Source: JBEKVE01 sp049514335
Lineage (GTDB): Bacteria > Actinomycetota > Acidimicrobiia > Acidimicrobiales > UBA8190
Assembly: GCA_049514335.1 (NCBI GenBank)
Contig: JBEKVE010000172.1
Location: 1-6,742 of the forward strand
DNA length: 6,742 nt
Reading direction: 5' to 3'
The notes below the pieces were generated by a model. It ran no database searches. It was not told the origin of the DNA and saw only the letters and a program-made list of their open reading frames with translations. Position numbers and translations under genes: made by a program. This document shows, piece after piece, positions 5,166-6,742 of this stretch. Each line of letters begins with the position of its first letter. Position 1 is the stretch's first letter.

Positions 5166-6503
5166 TCAGGTGACGACGATCTGCCAGCTGGGCAGGCGCC
5201 CGAAGGCGGCGACAAGCTCGTCGTTCCATGGCCAACTCTCCGCCAGTCGCAACGTGGTGTGGCGGGCGGAGCGCACCAGAACACCGGCGGTGTGCAGAAT
5301 CGCGTAGCGCAGACGTTTGGGCTCGGCCGTGGCCAGGGGGCCATCGAGGCACAGCCCCTTCATCCACGCCAGCAGGTCACCGGCCACGAGCACCACCATG
5401 AGCCAGGCGGCGTTGATGGCGAAGCTGGCCGACGGCAGATGGGTGAGTCCGGTGTCCTTGGAGTCGCGGATGCGGCACTCGCAACGCCCTCGACCCCGGT
5501 AGAGCGCCTCCAAGAAGCGGATGTCGGTCGACGGATGGTCGGTGATGAACACCTGGTAGCGATAGCCGTCGGTGTCGGTGAAGGTGAGCTGGGCCCCGGG
5601 GTGCGGCTCTTCGCGTCGGAGGATCATGCGGGTGCCCTCGGGCCAGGCCGACAGGTTCACCGAGTCGGTGATCTCGGTCACCTGGCCCTGCTCGCGCTCG
5701 TCGGTCCCGTCGGCCGATATCGCCTGCAGCCAGCACTTTTCCGGCACATCGAGGATCACCGCGGCCAGGTCGGCGGTGAGGTTGTGGCCGCTCACGAAGA
5801 TCACGTTGCGTTCCCGGCAGGCGTCGAGAAAGGCATGCGAGCACCCCGCGGCGTCGGTGCGCACCATGACCTCGGTGGTGGCCGGGTCGACCGGCAACTG
5901 GGCCAGCGCGGCGTCGAGCACGGTGATGTGGTCGGAGGCCGTGCCCGAGCCGGCGTTGCCCGGACGAAGCAGCGCGGCCAGGGCCTCACCGGTGGCGTCC
6001 AGATAGGCCATGAGGGGGTAGAAGCCAAAGCCCCTCTTGTAGGTGGGAGCCGCCCCCTCTTTGTCCGACGCCGACAGCACGAGCGTCCCGTCGATGTCGA
6101 TCACGTAGTAGCCCGGATCGAGCCCCGCCTCCCACGCCACTTTGCGGGCTTCGGCCCGTGCCTGAGCGATGCGCTCGAGACCGGCGTCGTCGATGGCCTC
6201 CAGGGTGCGCCAGGTGGTGGCCACCGAGGCCACCTCGCCGAAGAGGGCGGGCTGATCGGACAGTGTCTTCAGATCCGAGATGGTGGTGGCGCCGTCGGCC
6301 AGGGCCACGGCCAGGTCCACCAGCACCTCGCCCCGGTCGTGGCCCCGGCGCCGCTTCTTCGTCGGTGCCATGGCCTGCGACAACGCCGTGGTGAGTCCGA
6401 GGTCATCGGCCAGGTCGCACAGCAGGCGACATCCGGCGTGGGACACGACGCCCTTGCCTCCGGTGGTCACTGACAGGCGCGGCAGACGTGCGGTAGTTTT
6501 CAT
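5166..6503 (-). CDS. IS1380-family DDE transposase
   Basis: This 445-aa transposase catalyses cut-and-paste movement of the surrounding element. The ATG at 6503 begins MKTTARLPRLSVTTGGKGVVSHAG, the expected family N-terminus; an in-frame ATG at 6578 would add 25 unusual residues. The N-terminal ~110 residues contain a basic patch (KKRRRGHDRGE, ~49-59) and should bind the inverted repeats. The RNase H-like core has YYVIDIDGTLV (first Asp, 136 or 138), the family signature GAAPTYKRGFGFYPLMAYLD, LRPGNAGSGTASDH, then VRTDAAG (second Asp, 217) and RGRGRCECRIRDSKDTGL (Glu 342). The C-terminal segment SFAINAAWLMVVLVAGDLL is also typical. All catalytic residues are present, the length is normal and no frameshift is seen, so it is probably functional. 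A possible ribosome-binding site AGAAGGG lies 10 nt upstream and may be masked by an upstream complement. Confidence 0.95.
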   Translation of the reverse strand: MKTTARLPRLSVTTGGKGVVSHAGCRLLCDLADDLGLTTALSQAMAPTKKRRRGHDRGEVLVDLAVALADGATTISDLKTLSDQPALFGEVASVATTWRTLEAIDDAGLERIAQARAEARKVAWEAGLDPGYYVIDIDGTLVLSASDKEGAAPTYKRGFGFYPLMAYLDATGEALAALLRPGNAGSGTASDHITVLDAALAQLPVDPATTEVMVRTDAAGCSHAFLDACRERNVIFVSGHNLTADLAAVILDVPEKCWLQAISADGTDEREQGQVTEITDSVNLSAWPEGTRMILRREEPHPGAQLTFTDTDGYRYQVFITDHPSTDIRFLEALYRGRGRCECRIRDSKDTGLTHLPSASFAINAAWLMVVLVAGDLLAWMKGLCLDGPLATAEPKRLRYAILHTAGVLVRSARHTTLRLAESWPWNDELVAAFGRLPSWQIVVT

Positions 6504-6510
6504 CTCGGAG

Positions 6511-6572
6511 ATGCCCTTCTCTGTGGGTGGACTGGCTGTGCGCAACACCAGTTTCCCTTGCGAGGAGGGCAT
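6511..6572 (-). promoter_or_regulatory. Transposase leader: upstream complement of the ribosome-binding site
   Basis: In the minus-strand transcript ATGCCCT (6572-6566) is perfectly complementary to AGGGCAT (6517-6511), which overlaps the AGAAGGG ribosome-binding site of the transposase. A competing local stem CCCT/AGGG (6569-6566 with 6558-6555) would release the site. Several IS families mask the transposase start in transcripts that enter from outside; whether this element does so is inference from a 7-bp pairing over a ~48-nt loop. Confidence 0.3.
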
Positions 6573-6602
6573 TTTCATGTCTTTCGAACCGCGTCAGACC
6601 TC

Positions 6603-6621
6603 AGTTACTGCAAAGCCCGGG
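6603..6621 (-). repeat. IS terminal inverted repeat, transposase-proximal (5') end
   Basis: AGTTACTGCAAAGCCCGGG on the plus strand is the inverted complement of 4957-4975 with one mismatch. It lies ~100 bp upstream of the transposase start. The palindrome AGCCCGGGCT (6614-6623) straddles the junction with the flank. Confidence 0.9.
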
Positions 6622-6742
6622 CTAGCTAGTGGCTTGCGTCTTCTGACTCGATTCAGGGTGTCTTGGTCGTACGCCCAAAAGGCACCGGTCACAAAAGACG
6701 ATCGCGCCAAAGATTACGAACAGTCGCGCAATCATCGCGGGG
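6622..6742 (-). CDS. Short hydrophobic reading frame ending at the IS junction, partial, doubtful
   Basis: On the minus strand a frame open from the window edge reads MIARLFVIFGAIVFCDRCLL from an ATG at 6735, then a polar tail ending QATS. Its TAG stop (6624-6622) lies in the CTAG next to the IS end. It could be the 3' end of a longer gene cut by the element, or a small peptide of 37 aa. Only 7 nt upstream of the ATG are visible, so neither a ribosome-binding site nor a family can be judged. Nothing on either strand here resembles the missing C-terminal half of the integrase. Confidence 0.2.
   Translation of the reverse strand, partial: PAMIARLFVIFGAIVFCDRCLLGVRPRHPESSQKTQATS

Larger units (their letters stand above)
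4957..6621 (-). mobile_element. Complete IS1380-family insertion sequence, 1665 bp
   Basis: The element is bounded by 19-bp terminal inverted repeats, CCCGGCCTTTGCAGTAACT at the left and the complement of CCCGGGCTTTGCAGTAACT at the right, differing at one base. It holds a single transposase gene on the minus strand, with ~100 bp before the start codon and ~190 bp after the stop. Length, single DDE gene and 4-bp flanks agree with the IS1380 family. An open transposase and well-matched ends suggest a recent or still active copy. It sits beside a decayed integrase, so the region has received more than one mobile element. Confidence 0.9.

Noticed and set aside
5112..6473. 453-codon plus-strand frame antisense to the transposase
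   Set aside because: Long antisense frames are expected in GC-rich genes; the minus strand encodes a complete IS1380 transposase with catalytic residues, whereas this frame is Gly/Arg/His-rich without a domain.
4582..6520. PTEKGI text shared by the three-TM protein N-terminus and the frame upstream of the transposase
   Set aside because: Only a 12-bp word (GATGCCCTTCTC) is shared, with unrelated flanks; not enough for a common origin.

Overview
The window is high-GC DNA with Actinomycetota-like coding style: GTG starts, G/C-rich third codon positions and an apparently leaderless gene. The family mix (glycine-rich secreted protein with repeated beta-rich modules, IS1380 element, tyrosine-integrase remnant) would suit an acidimicrobial or other free-living actinobacterium, but the lineage is inference. 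No rRNA, tRNA or CRISPR array was seen.

Layout. At the left edge is the last ~37 codons of a GNAT-like acetyltransferase (+). It converges on a large secreted glycine-rich protein of 780 aa (-, 478-2820). The ~365 bp between the two stops holds an unusual interlocked pair of inverted repeats (A-B-A'-B'). The glycine-rich gene has a signal peptide, a polyglycine domain resembling the ALK/LTK-type glycine-rich domain, and two ~200-aa tandem modules. Its leader can form several mutually exclusive stems around the ribosome-binding site and looks like a possible cis-regulatory RNA. Divergent from it is a small two-TM protein with a PH-like cytosolic domain (+, 3166-3762), followed by a hairpin. 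Next come ~440 bp with no recognisable gene, then a ~140-aa three-TM protein (-, 4200-4622).

The right part is mobile DNA. A frameshifted remnant of a tyrosine recombinase (~4736-4935) lies just outside a complete IS1380-family element. The element is 1665 bp (4957-6621), has 19-bp terminal inverted repeats with one mismatch and is flanked by CTAA/CTAG. It carries one intact 445-aa DDE transposase (-). The integrase does not resume to the right of the element, so the flank appears rearranged or the integrase was already truncated. A short hydrophobic reading frame ends exactly at the right junction.

No operon or pathway links these genes. The glycine-rich surface protein with its structured leader and downstream structure is the most interesting locus, and the right side reads as a decayed integration site later hit by an IS. 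All calls rest on reading the sequence; no database search was possible.
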